From SXOA01 sp051004015 (GTDB lineage: Bacteria > Planctomycetota > Planctomycetia > Pirellulales > Pirellulaceae): a stretch of 64,000 nucleotides of DNA. The notes beneath the pieces were generated by a model, which saw nothing but the letters and a program-made list of their open reading frames with translations, was not told the DNA's origin and did no database searches. The translations under genes were made by a program, and so were the position numbers. Below are positions 26,984 through 35,426 of the stretch, piece by piece (positions within the stretch are counted from its first letter, which is position 1; each line of letters begins with the position of its first letter). The stretch spans positions 1 through 64,000 of the forward strand of contig JBPCKT010000109.1 in NCBI GenBank assembly GCA_051004015.1, written 5' to 3'.

Positions 26984-28368
26984 TGAGCCGCTCGGACGAG
27001 TTGTTGCGGAAAGATGCTCTGGCCATCTGGCAGGCGGGAGTGGATGCGGTGCGAAGCGACCGGCTGGTGCGCGAATGCATGCACGTTGCCGGCAGCCAGC
27101 TTCTCATTGGCGAGGAGCCAATTGATTTGCCGTCGATTCGGCGCATCGCTGTCGTAGGAGCTGGAAAAGCGGGAGCCGGCATGGCGGCGGGGCTGGAGGA
27201 AGCGCTCGGTGAGCCGCTGATGGCGAAGAAGGAGCTTGCGGGTTGGATCAACGTCCCCGCGGATTGCACGCGCAAACTTTCACGGATTACAACGTGGGCC
27301 GCGCGCCCCGCCGGCGTCAACGAGCCGACTGAAGACGGCGTGTACGGGGCGGAATGGATTCTGGACACCGTCGCCGCGCTCGGGCCCAGTGACCTGTGCA
27401 TTTGCCTGCTTTCCGGTGGCGGTTCGGCGCTATTGCCCGCGCCGGTGGACGGAGTGACGCTGACCAGCAAGATTGCCCTCACCCGCCACCTCAGCGCCGC
27501 CGGCGCGAACATCCAGGAGCTTAACACCGTCCGCAAGCAGCTCAGCCGCATCAAGGGGGGCGGGCTGGCCCGGGCTTGCCGTGCCGGTAGGCTCATCACG
27601 CTGATTATTTCGGACGTGATTGGCGACCCGCTGGATGTGATTGCTTCCGGCCCGACGGTCGAGGACACGAGGTCACCACAGGAAGCTCTGATCGTTTTGC
27701 AGCGGCTGGACCCAGGGCGGACCGTTGCAGCTTCGATCTATCGACATCTGGAAAATGCCGCAGCTCAAAGCGCACAGAATAGCGGCAAGGGGCCGATTCG
27801 TTGCGCAGTGACCAACCTGGTCATCGGCAACAACGCGCTCGCTGTGGATGCAGCGGGGATCGAAGCGGAACGGCGAGGGTACTCGCACGCGATGCAGGGG
27901 GCCACGAAGCTCGAAGGGCCGGCTGAGGAAGTTGGCGTACACCTGGCGGAAATGGCCATTTCCATGAAATCGACCGCCGGTCCCGACTGCTTGATTACCG
28001 GCGGCGAACCAACGGTCCGACTTGCGCCGTCCGAACTACGCGGCAAAGGGGGCCGCAACCAGCAGCTCGTCCTGGCGGCACTAGAGCGGCTGCTAAAAGA
28101 GGGCAAAGATTCGGCGGAGGGAATTGTGCTCCTATCCGGCGGCACTGATGGCGAGGACGGCCCCACCGATGCCGCGGGAGCCATTCTCACCGCAGATGTC
28201 ATCGCCCGGATGCGGAGCCAAAACCTTGATCCGGATGACTTTCTCCGCCGCAACGACACTTACAACTTCTTCGAGCGGACAGGCGGCCTGATCAAGACTG
28301 GCCCCACGCATACCAATGTGTGCGACCTGCGCGTGATCACGGTGAGCGGAACTATGGCTCATGATTGA
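26983..28368 (+). CDS. Glycerate 2-kinase / DUF4147 (GckA/TtuD-like)
   Basis: A 461-residue enzyme that phosphorylates glycerate (to 2-phosphoglycerate). It has the N-terminal GCKA/DUF4147 domain (CLLSGGGSALLPAPVDG, NTVRKQLSRIKGGGLA, LIISDVIGDPLDVIASGPT) and the C-terminal MOFRL domain (GGRNQQLVLAALE, LLSGGTDGEDGPTDAAGA). The ATG at 26983 overlaps the previous stop (TGATG); an in-frame GTG at 26950 would add 11 residues. It may serve sugar-acid or serine-cycle type carbon flow. Confidence 0.88.
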   Translation: MSRSDELLRKDALAIWQAGVDAVRSDRLVRECMHVAGSQLLIGEEPIDLPSIRRIAVVGAGKAGAGMAAGLEEALGEPLMAKKELAGWINVPADCTRKLSRITTWAARPAGVNEPTEDGVYGAEWILDTVAALGPSDLCICLLSGGGSALLPAPVDGVTLTSKIALTRHLSAAGANIQELNTVRKQLSRIKGGGLARACRAGRLITLIISDVIGDPLDVIASGPTVEDTRSPQEALIVLQRLDPGRTVAASIYRHLENAAAQSAQNSGKGPIRCAVTNLVIGNNALAVDAAGIEAERRGYSHAMQGATKLEGPAEEVGVHLAEMAISMKSTAGPDCLITGGEPTVRLAPSELRGKGGRNQQLVLAALERLLKEGKDSAEGIVLLSGGTDGEDGPTDAAGAILTADVIARMRSQNLDPDDFLRRNDTYNFFERTGGLIKTGPTHTNVCDLRVITVSGTMAHD

Positions 28369-28534
28369 AAGAGTTACTGCCCGCATTCGTTGCTAGCTGC
28401 GATTCATTCCAGTTGCTAACTCTTGCCGGCAATTGCGGATGTGGCAATTTGATCTGCCGGCCGAACCTACCGGCATCCGAGTTGCTCTTAGGGGCCACGA
28501 GTCTTGCCACTTTCCCGTTGAAGGACTTTTTGCC

Positions 28535-28855
28535 ATGCACGGCCCCACGATTCGGTGTGAGGTTCTGGAGGTTCCTTCTTTGTACGACACCACGCCCCGC
28601 GACGAAGGAACCTGGCCGCGCGATCTGCTGCCGTGGGCCGATCCGTACATCGCTTCGCTGATGATGAAGCTGCAGCGAGAACGCGGCGCGACGGAGCGGC
28701 TGCTGGACGACGACTTTACGCTTTACCAGTTCGCCGCCGAGCAGTGGCTGGGGGACGATTGGAAGAACGAGGCGGACGCGGATTGGCCGGACGTGGCTTC
28801 CCGTAATGAATTCCCGCCCATTTACGGCGGCTTTCGGCTGCTGGATGACGAATAG
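28535..28855 (+). CDS. Hypothetical protein
   Basis: A 106-residue acidic protein starting MHGPTIRCEV with AAGGA about 9 nt upstream. The N-terminal part has short hydrophobic strands (VLEVPSLYDT) and the rest is rich in Trp, Asp and Glu (DLLPWADPYIASLMMKL, DDWKNEADADWPDV). No family is recognised. The frame stays open upstream to 28433, but that part has no good ribosome site. It ends next to the convergent ferredoxin gene. Confidence 0.5.
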   Translation: MHGPTIRCEVLEVPSLYDTTPRDEGTWPRDLLPWADPYIASLMMKLQRERGATERLLDDDFTLYQFAAEQWLGDDWKNEADADWPDVASRNEFPPIYGGFRLLDDE

Positions 28856-29965
28856 CTATACGTCCAGCTCATCCAGCGCGTCGAGCAGCGAATCGAGCTC
28901 GTCCTTTGGCTCAGCGCCCTTATGCTCTTGCCGCTTCGGCAATCCCACGGCAGTGCCCACAGCCTGCCGTCCCGCCAGGAGCAGTTGCTCGTCGCGCTCC
29001 CGCACAGCCGCCTGCTCCGCCGTCTCGCCCGTTTCCGGGGCGCCGAAGAGTAGCGACAGATCGATCTTGAGAGAACCGGCGACGACGTCGGCTCCCGCGA
29101 TGGTCGGCGTTTTGTGCTGCGGGAAGATGATGGCGTTCTCGGGACAGACGCGGCTGCATGCGGGGCAGCCTTTGCGGCAGTTATCGGGCTGCTCGACCAG
29201 GATCGTCTCGACCTTATCCACGCCGTAGACGCCGAACAGGCAGAAGTCGATGCACTCCATGCAGTTGGTGCAGCGAGCGTAGTCGATGACCGGATACCAG
29301 CGACGCAGGCCATCTTCGGAAATTCGCAGCGGTTCAGGATTAGACTTCGTCTCGGCCAAAATGCCTGCCGGCCCGCTTGCGGTTTCGCCCATGATGGGAA
29401 GCGCCGTGTCATTCGTCGGCGTAGCAAACCGGGCCGCCTGGCCGGGGGTGGCGAGCCCGGGCATTCCCAGACCGGAAAGCCCCACGAGGGGCAGCGCGTT
29501 TTCGCGGGCGATTCGTTTCACTTCGTCGATATAGACCTGGGCCTTATCGTGAATGCGGAGGTCGAGGCAGTAAATGCGGCGATTGGGAAGGTCCCGAGTG
29601 TCGATCACCCGCTCCTTCTCGTCGCCATTGGCGGACGCTTCTTCCTCAGCGTCTTCTTCTTCCTCCTCGTCGTCTTCATCGGGCTTGATCAGCGTCAGCC
29701 CTTCCTTGCCCCGAATGCCAAAGCGGTCGAGCGTCCAGCGCGCCCCCCGCTCGTAGAGCCAGGAGAGGACAATCATGTTCCCCATGATGCCGTTCAGAGC
29801 CAGCATTCCCGTGCCGTCCGGCTTCAGATCGTAGAGGTGCGGGATGATGACCAGATCCAGCCCCTGTTCGAAGAGCAGCGCGGAAATGATGTCCTCTTCA
29901 AGCTGGCGCTTGGCGGGACTGGCGCTTTGCCCTTGGGAGACGACGACTGCGATTCTCTTGGCCAT
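28856..29965 (-). CDS. Two-cluster ferredoxin with a novel N-terminal domain
   Basis: A 369-residue protein. Residues 1-90 form an unidentified alpha/beta-like domain (IAVVVSQGQSASPAKRQLEE). An acidic run (DEDDEEEEEDAEEE, 97-110) follows, then a region with GLSGLGMPGL. A ferredoxin domain has C232/C235/C238/C242 and C263/C267/C270/C274. These two four-cysteine sets fit two [4Fe-4S] clusters. It is the last gene of a leftward group with the radical SAM enzyme and the GcvH-like carrier, and so is a likely electron donor for them. Confidence 0.8.
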   Translation of the reverse strand: MAKRIAVVVSQGQSASPAKRQLEEDIISALLFEQGLDLVIIPHLYDLKPDGTGMLALNGIMGNMIVLSWLYERGARWTLDRFGIRGKEGLTLIKPDEDDEEEEEDAEEEASANGDEKERVIDTRDLPNRRIYCLDLRIHDKAQVYIDEVKRIARENALPLVGLSGLGMPGLATPGQAARFATPTNDTALPIMGETASGPAGILAETKSNPEPLRISEDGLRRWYPVIDYARCTNCMECIDFCLFGVYGVDKVETILVEQPDNCRKGCPACSRVCPENAIIFPQHKTPTIAGADVVAGSLKIDLSLLFGAPETGETAEQAAVRERDEQLLLAGRQAVGTAVGLPKRQEHKGAEPKDELDSLLDALDELDV

Positions 29966-29968
29966 GAA

Positions 29969-30544
29969 TTACTCGAAAATCTTGGCGAGTGACACGCTGA
30001 AACCGGGAACTACGTCTTCACCACTCAATTCGCTTGATTCTTTGATGGCGATAGTCGTCCCGTCCTCACGATGCACATAGACAGTTTTTGATGCGGGGTG
30101 AACTTCCCACACAAGTCGCACTCCCGCCTTCAGATACTGTTGCACTTTCTCGTCCATCTCATCCGCCACGTCCCCAGGCGAAAGCACCTCGACCGCCAGG
30201 TCAGGAGCGATTTGCAACCAGCCGCTCGGGATCACTTCTCCTTCTAGGCGACCTAGCCGGATGAAGGACACGTCCGGCTTGCGAAGGGTGTTCTTGGGAA
30301 AACAAGTGTAGCCGCAGTCCGAAATGAAGATATGACCGATAGGATGCTTGGCGAGGAACGTGAAAAGGAATCCGTAAATCCTGCCGCCGATCCAGCTAGA
30401 CTTCGCTCCCATGGGTCGCGTCCTTAGTTTGCCGTCCACTAGTTCATAATCGACCTGCTCCAATAATCGTTCTAGATCCGCGGACGGCACAATCGGGAAA
30501 TCTCCCGGTACCCCTGAAAAACTGGTTGTCGTTGCGATTGACAT
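29969..30544 (-). CDS. Uma2 family endonuclease-fold protein (copy 1)
   Basis: A 191-residue protein of the Uma2/DUF820 family, which has a PD-(D/E)XK nuclease-like fold of unclear role. Core parts seen: YELVDGKLRTRPM, TLRKPDVSFIRL, PDLAVEVLSPGDVADEM and VQQYLKAGVRLVWEV. It sits between the GcvH-like gene (6 bp upstream) and the ferredoxin gene (3 bp downstream), so it interrupts an otherwise metabolic operon. Confidence 0.82.
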   Translation of the reverse strand: MSIATTTSFSGVPGDFPIVPSADLERLLEQVDYELVDGKLRTRPMGAKSSWIGGRIYGFLFTFLAKHPIGHIFISDCGYTCFPKNTLRKPDVSFIRLGRLEGEVIPSGWLQIAPDLAVEVLSPGDVADEMDEKVQQYLKAGVRLVWEVHPASKTVYVHREDGTTIAIKESSELSGEDVVPGFSVSLAKIFE

Positions 30545-30550
30545 CTTGGC

Positions 30551-31027
30551 TTACTCGTTCATTTGTCCTTTAATCGTCCGCTGCGTCACTTCCCAGACCG
30601 CGGCCAGGTGTTCCAAATACTGCTCGGCGGTTATGAGGTCTTCCCCGGCGGTCCGCATCTCGAACAGCCAGCCGCCGCCGTATTTGTCTACATTAATTGC
30701 CGACGGGTCGGAAAGCAGCTCTTCATTAAAGCAGACGAGTGTCCCCGCCGCAGGGGAGTACAGGCTGCTTTCCGCCTTTTTGCTCTCAATCTGGCCGATT
30801 TCCTGTTTCTGGGCGAGGGTCACTCCGGCATCCACGGTCCAATCCAAAAAATACACGTCCTGCAGGAGCCGCACCGCGTAGGCCGTAAAGCCGAAGCGAA
30901 ATACGCCGTTGCGATTCTGTGCCCACATGTGGTTTCTGGCGTAAACCCGGTCGATGGGGAACTCCGCGGCGAAGTTCCCCATCATAAAGGTCAGAATATC
31001 ATGCGGCCCCTCTGCAGCCCCGCTCAT
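30551..31027 (-). CDS. GcvH-like lipoyl-carrier protein
   Basis: A 158-residue protein with a GcvH/biotinyl-lipoyl fold. The fold hallmarks are HMWAQNRNGVFRFGFTAYA and QDVYFLDWTVDAGVTL. The lipoyl-lysine site reads IESKKAESS with K84 at the modified position (GcvH: ESVKA), followed by YSPAAGTLVCFN. Its ATG overlaps the stop of the radical SAM gene (ATGA at 31024-31027), so the two are translationally coupled. No gcvP, gcvT or lpd gene is present, so it may carry an intermediate for the radical SAM enzyme instead of glycine cleavage. Confidence 0.85.
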   Translation of the reverse strand: MSGAAEGPHDILTFMMGNFAAEFPIDRVYARNHMWAQNRNGVFRFGFTAYAVRLLQDVYFLDWTVDAGVTLAQKQEIGQIESKKAESSLYSPAAGTLVCFNEELLSDPSAINVDKYGGGWLFEMRTAGEDLITAEQYLEHLAAVWEVTQRTIKGQMNE

Positions 31028-32328
31028 GTGTAGCGGACCCCCTGATGCTCCGGTTCGAAGAACGGCGGCAGCAGAGCGTCGGCGTGGAGCAGGCCTTCGC
31101 GGGTCAGCTCGATCCGGTCGCCGTCGATGGTGAGCATTCCCTCCGAGGCATGTTCGTTCCAGACCACGCGCCACTCGTCCAGAATCTCGACGTCGAACTT
31201 GCGGCGGAAGTAGCCGGCGTCCAGCCAGCCCTTCTTGAGCTGCAGGATCATCTCGCGGACCAGGAGCTGATGCTTCGTCGGCCGCATCGCCCGCCAGAGC
31301 GGCAGTTTGCCGGCCTGGAGATCGCTAGTGTAGTCGCCCCATTCCGCCTTGTTCTGATAATGCACGCCGCTGACATGCCCGAAGCTGGCGACTCCGGTTG
31401 CCAGCAGGTCCGATCCCCGCCAGAGGTTGTCTCGATAACTGAAATTCACCTTGGACGGGTCTTTGATGAGCGTATAGGCGCTGCTGATGTGATAGCCGAC
31501 GGCCAGCAGCTCATCGTAGGCGTAGCTGAGCCAGGCCCGCTTGGTGGGCCAGTCGGCGACGGGGGTTTCGATCTGGTTGCCAAGGATGTCCTTGGAGTAG
31601 ACAGTGTTGAACGGCAATTCCATCTGGTAGATGGTGACGCTGTCGGGCGAGAGATCGATGGTTTTGCGAATGCAATCTTTCCAGTTGTCCCAGTTCTCGC
31701 CGACCATGCCGGAGATCAAATCGATATTCACGTTTGGAAAACCAGCCGCCTGGATCCATTCCCACGACTTATAGACTTCGCCGGAGAGGTGCGCCCGGCC
31801 GTTCTCCTCCAGGATCGCGTCGCTGAAGTTCTCGATGCCGAGGCTCAGCCGCGTGATGCCGAGATCTTTCAGCGTGTGGACCTTCGGCTCCGAGAGAGTT
31901 CCTGGTTCGCATTCAAAGGTGACTTCCTCCGCCTTGTCCCAGTTGATGTTCTCCCGCAGCCGGTCCACGAGCGACGTGAGCTGCTTGGCGGAGAGGAACG
32001 ATGGCGTGCCGCCGCCGAAATAGACGAAGCGGAACGGCCGCCCCCCCATCACCGGCAGGCGGCTGACGAGCTCGATCTCGCGGGAGAGGGCCGAGACGTA
32101 GGTCTCGACATCATGGGCGTTTTTGTCGGTGTAGACGCGGAAGTAGCAGAACTTGCACCGCTTGCGACAGAATGGGATATGCAGATACAGCCCGAGCGGC
32201 ACATCCCGCGGCGGCCCATGCAGGGCCGATTCAATTTCCCCCACCTTCTCCGGCTGCCATTGGGAAAATGGCGGGTAGTTGGCGATGAAATAGCTGCCGA
32301 CTTCGGTTTTGGTGGCTTCGGTGGACAC
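31024..32328 (-). CDS. Radical SAM protein, coproporphyrinogen III oxidase/HemW-like
   Basis: A 434-residue enzyme starting with GTG. The radical SAM motif is HIPFCRKRCKFC with C54, C58 and C61, followed by YFGGGTPSFLSA, VTFECEPGTLS and NVDLISGM-like steps typical of the HemN/HemW family. The HemW-type haem-binding HNxxYW appears altered as RDNLWRGSD, so it is probably not HemW or HemN proper. It is coupled to the GcvH-like gene and clusters with a ferredoxin, which suggests a radical reaction on a carrier-bound group. Function is inferred. Confidence 0.85.
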   Translation of the reverse strand: MSTEATKTEVGSYFIANYPPFSQWQPEKVGEIESALHGPPRDVPLGLYLHIPFCRKRCKFCYFRVYTDKNAHDVETYVSALSREIELVSRLPVMGGRPFRFVYFGGGTPSFLSAKQLTSLVDRLRENINWDKAEEVTFECEPGTLSEPKVHTLKDLGITRLSLGIENFSDAILEENGRAHLSGEVYKSWEWIQAAGFPNVNIDLISGMVGENWDNWKDCIRKTIDLSPDSVTIYQMELPFNTVYSKDILGNQIETPVADWPTKRAWLSYAYDELLAVGYHISSAYTLIKDPSKVNFSYRDNLWRGSDLLATGVASFGHVSGVHYQNKAEWGDYTSDLQAGKLPLWRAMRPTKHQLLVREMILQLKKGWLDAGYFRRKFDVEILDEWRVVWNEHASEGMLTIDGDRIELTREGLLHADALLPPFFEPEHQGVRYT

Positions 32329-32355
32329 TCGGAATCGTTTCTGGGCAAAGGGGGC

Positions 32356-32925
32356 TCAGTCGATATCAAAACATTGCCCGACTCGGCAACTAAAGCCAGG
32401 CAAGACTGTCGGAAAGTTCAATTCGTCATTTTCGGCGAGATGCGCGACTGGCTGATCGGCGGTATGGACTTGAACCGTGTTGTTTCGCGGGTCGGCTACG
32501 CACACGACGTTGACGCCAGCGTCCAAAAGTTCGGCGACCTTTTTCAGAATCTCCGGCCAGGTATCGGAGGGAGACATCACCTCAAACGCGATCTCCGGCG
32601 GCGTTGCAAAATATCCCTCGGGAACCTTACCGCGCGGCACCCGGGCGTAGCTATAGTAGCCAACATCGGGGCCTCGCAAGGTGTCCGGGTTGCGCTCAAT
32701 GATGACGCCGGAGTCATTGCTGAAGACGCGGCCCAGCTTGCGCGGCTTGACGAACTCGCGCAGCAGACCACTAATCTCGGAGCAGATAAACCCATGTTTT
32801 GGTCTCGGAGAATTCATTTCTACCAGCCTCCCGCGGACCAGCTCGTGCAGCCGGCCGTCATCCGGCATCTTGGCCATGTCTTCAATTGTCAGTAACTTTT
32901 CGCCGACTGGCGCTGCTGTAGCCAT
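32356..32925 (-). CDS. Uma2 family endonuclease-fold protein (copy 2)
   Basis: A 189-residue Uma2/DUF820 protein. Landmarks: MPDDGRLHELVRGRLVEM, TLRGPDVGYYS, PPEIAFEVMSPSDTW and KVAELLDAGVNVVCVADP. It is a distant paralogue of the copy at 29969-30544, and lies 27 bp upstream of the radical SAM gene on the same strand. The two copies flank the radical SAM/GcvH pair. Confidence 0.82.
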   Translation of the reverse strand: MATAAPVGEKLLTIEDMAKMPDDGRLHELVRGRLVEMNSPRPKHGFICSEISGLLREFVKPRKLGRVFSNDSGVIIERNPDTLRGPDVGYYSYARVPRGKVPEGYFATPPEIAFEVMSPSDTWPEILKKVAELLDAGVNVVCVADPRNNTVQVHTADQPVAHLAENDELNFPTVLPGFSCRVGQCFDID

Positions 32926-32934
32926 AACGCAGTC

Positions 32935-34092
32935 CTATTTCTTTCCAAAACAATACACCACGCCCCGGTCGCTGGCGATGACAAGCTTGCCATCCGCCAC
33001 GGCGGGGGAGCCGGTGAAGCCGCCGGTCCCATGCGCTTGCCAGACTTCGGAACCGTCCTTGGTGCTCAGGGCGTAGAGCCGGCCATCAGCGGAGCCGATG
33101 AAAATCCGGTTGCCCACGATGACGGGGGAGCTGTCAATCCGCTGCTTCGTCGTAAACGTCCAGAGCTCTTTGCCGCTCGCCGGATTGAATGCTTGCACCA
33201 TCCGGTTGCGGCTGCCGACGACGACCAGGCCGTCGGTTACCGCTGGTGAGCTGCGATAGGGCTGCGAAGAGCTTTCGTCCTCCACCTTCCAGGCGACTTT
33301 GGCCTCTTTCCAGTTCACGCTGAAGAAGACTCCCGATTCGGTGCCGAAAAAGACATGCTCTCCTAGGACCGCGGGAGTGATGCCGGTCGGCGAGCCGATT
33401 TCCACGCTGGCCGCGGACTCCCCCTTCGTCAGATCGATGATGTGCAGCTTGCTATCGCAACCGGCGACAAACGCCCGATCGCCGACGACGGTCGGAGTGC
33501 AGCGAATCTGGTCCTCAATGGCGAATTTCCAAACCTGCTTGCCGGTCACTGCATTCATGCAGTAAAGGTTGCGGTCCTGCGACGCGAAGAGCACGTTGTC
33601 CTTCCAGAAATTTGCGCTGGAATCAACTTCCGCCTCCGCCGCGAAACTCCACTTGGGCTTGCCGGTCTTGGCGTCGATGCAGTAGCACTTGCCGTCCATG
33701 TCTCCCAGGTACAGAAACCCGCTCTTCACTGCCGGAGCCGCGATGAAGCCGGCTTCGAACTTCTGCTTCCAGATTTCCTTGCCGCTGACGAGATCAATCG
33801 CGTAGAGTGTGCCGTCCAAATCTCCGATGTAGACCACGCCGTCCGCAATGGCGGCGGTGCTGTCAAAGGCACCTTCCTTTACTTCATATTTCCAAAGCTG
33901 AACCGGCTTGTCGGGGAGCGTGGTGTGTGCAACGCCGCTGGAAAGCGGATCGCCGCGAAAAAGGGGCCAGTCCTTCGTTGCAGTCGCCGCTATCGGCCTC
34001 GCCGCAGGTGAAGAATCTTCGGCCTGCCCCTGGAAGGTAAGTAAGGACAGACCGAGAAACAGCAGCGTCAAGGGGCGAGTGAGCTGGCACAT
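32935..34092 (-). CDS. Exported PQQ-like beta-propeller repeat protein
   Basis: A 385-residue protein with a signal peptide (LTLLFLGLSLLTFQGQAE near residues 8-25) and a series of propeller blades. The repeat appears as VYIGDLDGTLYAIDLVSGKE, LYLGDMDGKCYCIDAKTGK, VLFASQDRNLYCMNAVTGK and IFIGSADGRLYALSTKDGSE. ATG 34092 has GGGAGG close upstream; an earlier ATG at 34125 lacks it. It resembles BamB-type or outer-membrane PQQ proteins, but no catalytic PQQ residues are clear, so it may be structural. Confidence 0.83.
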   Translation of the reverse strand: MCQLTRPLTLLFLGLSLLTFQGQAEDSSPAARPIAATATKDWPLFRGDPLSSGVAHTTLPDKPVQLWKYEVKEGAFDSTAAIADGVVYIGDLDGTLYAIDLVSGKEIWKQKFEAGFIAAPAVKSGFLYLGDMDGKCYCIDAKTGKPKWSFAAEAEVDSSANFWKDNVLFASQDRNLYCMNAVTGKQVWKFAIEDQIRCTPTVVGDRAFVAGCDSKLHIIDLTKGESAASVEIGSPTGITPAVLGEHVFFGTESGVFFSVNWKEAKVAWKVEDESSSQPYRSSPAVTDGLVVVGSRNRMVQAFNPASGKELWTFTTKQRIDSSPVIVGNRIFIGSADGRLYALSTKDGSEVWQAHGTGGFTGSPAVADGKLVIASDRGVVYCFGKK

Positions 34093-34155
34093 CAAAGGGC
34101 CTCCCAGAAACAGGCAATCGGGCATGCGGGCCGCATGTCGCTACGTCTCATTGTA

Positions 34156-35307
34156 TCAAAATGCGGCTTGATAGAGCGCCAAAAGCTCGGCCTCTTCTAC
34201 CTTTCGGGGGTTAAAGCGGCTCGTCCACTGCGTTGCGGCTTCGCCGGCGAGCTCGGGAAGGCGGAGCTTTTCCACATCAAGAGCGGCAAGTGAAGTCTCC
34301 AGGCCGGCTTTGGTAACGAGATCGGTAACGAAGTCCACCAGGCCCGGCACATCGCCGCCGGGTCCCGGCAGGAGCGTATCTCCATTGCCGCCGGAAAGCA
34401 GGTCGAGATACCACGCCCGGAACTGCTCGCCATTGAAGCGGACTACATGGGGCAGCATGACCGCAATCGCCTGGCCATGCGGAATGCCGTACGCCGTGGT
34501 CAGCGGATTGGCGAGCGCGTGGGTTGCGCCGAGCATGGAGTTTTCAATGGCCATTCCGGCGAACGACGCCCCGAGCTGCATCGCCCCGCGCGCCTCCAAA
34601 TTGGCCGGATCATTCAGGACACTTAGAAAATTGCCGGCGAGCAGTCGCCAGGCTTCCCGCGCGAATGCCAGCGAAGCAGGGTTGCGGCGGGTGGTGACCC
34701 AGGACTCGAGGGCATGAGAGATCGCGTCGATGCCGGTCAAGGCTGTCACCCGCGGCGGCTGAGTGACGGTGAGCTCTGGATCAAGCACCGCGACTCGGAA
34801 AGAGGCTTTCTTGTCCCCGCAGGCCATCTTCACATGCGTCTGGGAATCGGAAATCAGGGCAAAGGACTGAGTTTCGCTCCCCGTGCCGGCAGTCGTGGGG
34901 ACGGCGATCATCGGCAGCATCGGCTGGAGCGCTTTGCCGGTCCCCCAATAGTCCTTCACCTCACCGCCGCCGGTATAGACAAAGTTGATCCCTTTCGCGC
35001 AGTCCATGGAACTGCCGCCGCCGACGGCGACCAGAATCTCGGGTTCGTGACGCTGGGCGACTTTGAGCCCCGCGGCGACGTCGTCCGTCGTGGGGTTCTC
35101 GTGCAGACCGCCAAAAAGGTGCGTCTCAATGCCCGCGCGGGCGAGAGCGGCAATCCCCTTCGCCGTGTGACCTGCCGAAGTCACGCCGGGATCGCTCACC
35201 ACGAGCGCCCGCCGCGCCCCCATTTCCGACGCCAATTCTCCCAGCGCATCGATCTTCCCCGGACCAAAGACGATCCGGGTTCGCGGCTGAAAGTCGAAGG
35301 GAGACAT
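34156..35307 (-). CDS. Iron-containing alcohol dehydrogenase
   Basis: A 383-residue group III NAD(P)-dependent alcohol dehydrogenase. NAD-binding GGGSSMDCAKG and PTTAGTGSETQ are followed by metal-ligand motifs GIDAISHALESW, GATHALANPL and YGIPHGQA. It lies just after the aldehyde dehydrogenase-fold gene on the same strand. It could take the final step, aldehyde to alcohol, of an acid-reduction route. Its downstream neighbour is the PQQ-repeat gene. Confidence 0.9.
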   Translation of the reverse strand: MSPFDFQPRTRIVFGPGKIDALGELASEMGARRALVVSDPGVTSAGHTAKGIAALARAGIETHLFGGLHENPTTDDVAAGLKVAQRHEPEILVAVGGGSSMDCAKGINFVYTGGGEVKDYWGTGKALQPMLPMIAVPTTAGTGSETQSFALISDSQTHVKMACGDKKASFRVAVLDPELTVTQPPRVTALTGIDAISHALESWVTTRRNPASLAFAREAWRLLAGNFLSVLNDPANLEARGAMQLGASFAGMAIENSMLGATHALANPLTTAYGIPHGQAIAVMLPHVVRFNGEQFRAWYLDLLSGGNGDTLLPGPGGDVPGLVDFVTDLVTKAGLETSLAALDVEKLRLPELAGEAATQWTSRFNPRKVEEAELLALYQAAF

Positions 35308-35312
35308 GAGGG

Positions 35313-35422
35313 AAATGGCGAAATTCGAATGGCGAATGACGAATGAGGTAGGTTACGACACGAAGTCCGAATACTTACGAGTGCCTTGCATTCGTCATTC
35401 GGAATTCGAGTTTCGTCATTCC
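35313..35422. repeat. Inverted-repeat element between alcohol and aldehyde dehydrogenase genes
   Basis: Left arm around 35313-35346 (TGGCGAAATTCGAATGGCGA) and right arm 35389-35422 (GCATTCGTCATTCGGAATTC) are inverted, near-perfect copies. The same family is found at 61511-61588. It begins 6 bp upstream of the alcohol dehydrogenase start and ends 5 bp before the stop of the aldehyde dehydrogenase gene. Confidence 0.7.
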
Positions 35423-35426
35423 GTCG

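Noticed and set aside
31045..32895. 616-codon plus-strand frame
   Set aside because: Antisense of the radical SAM and Uma2 genes, both of which have clear motifs.
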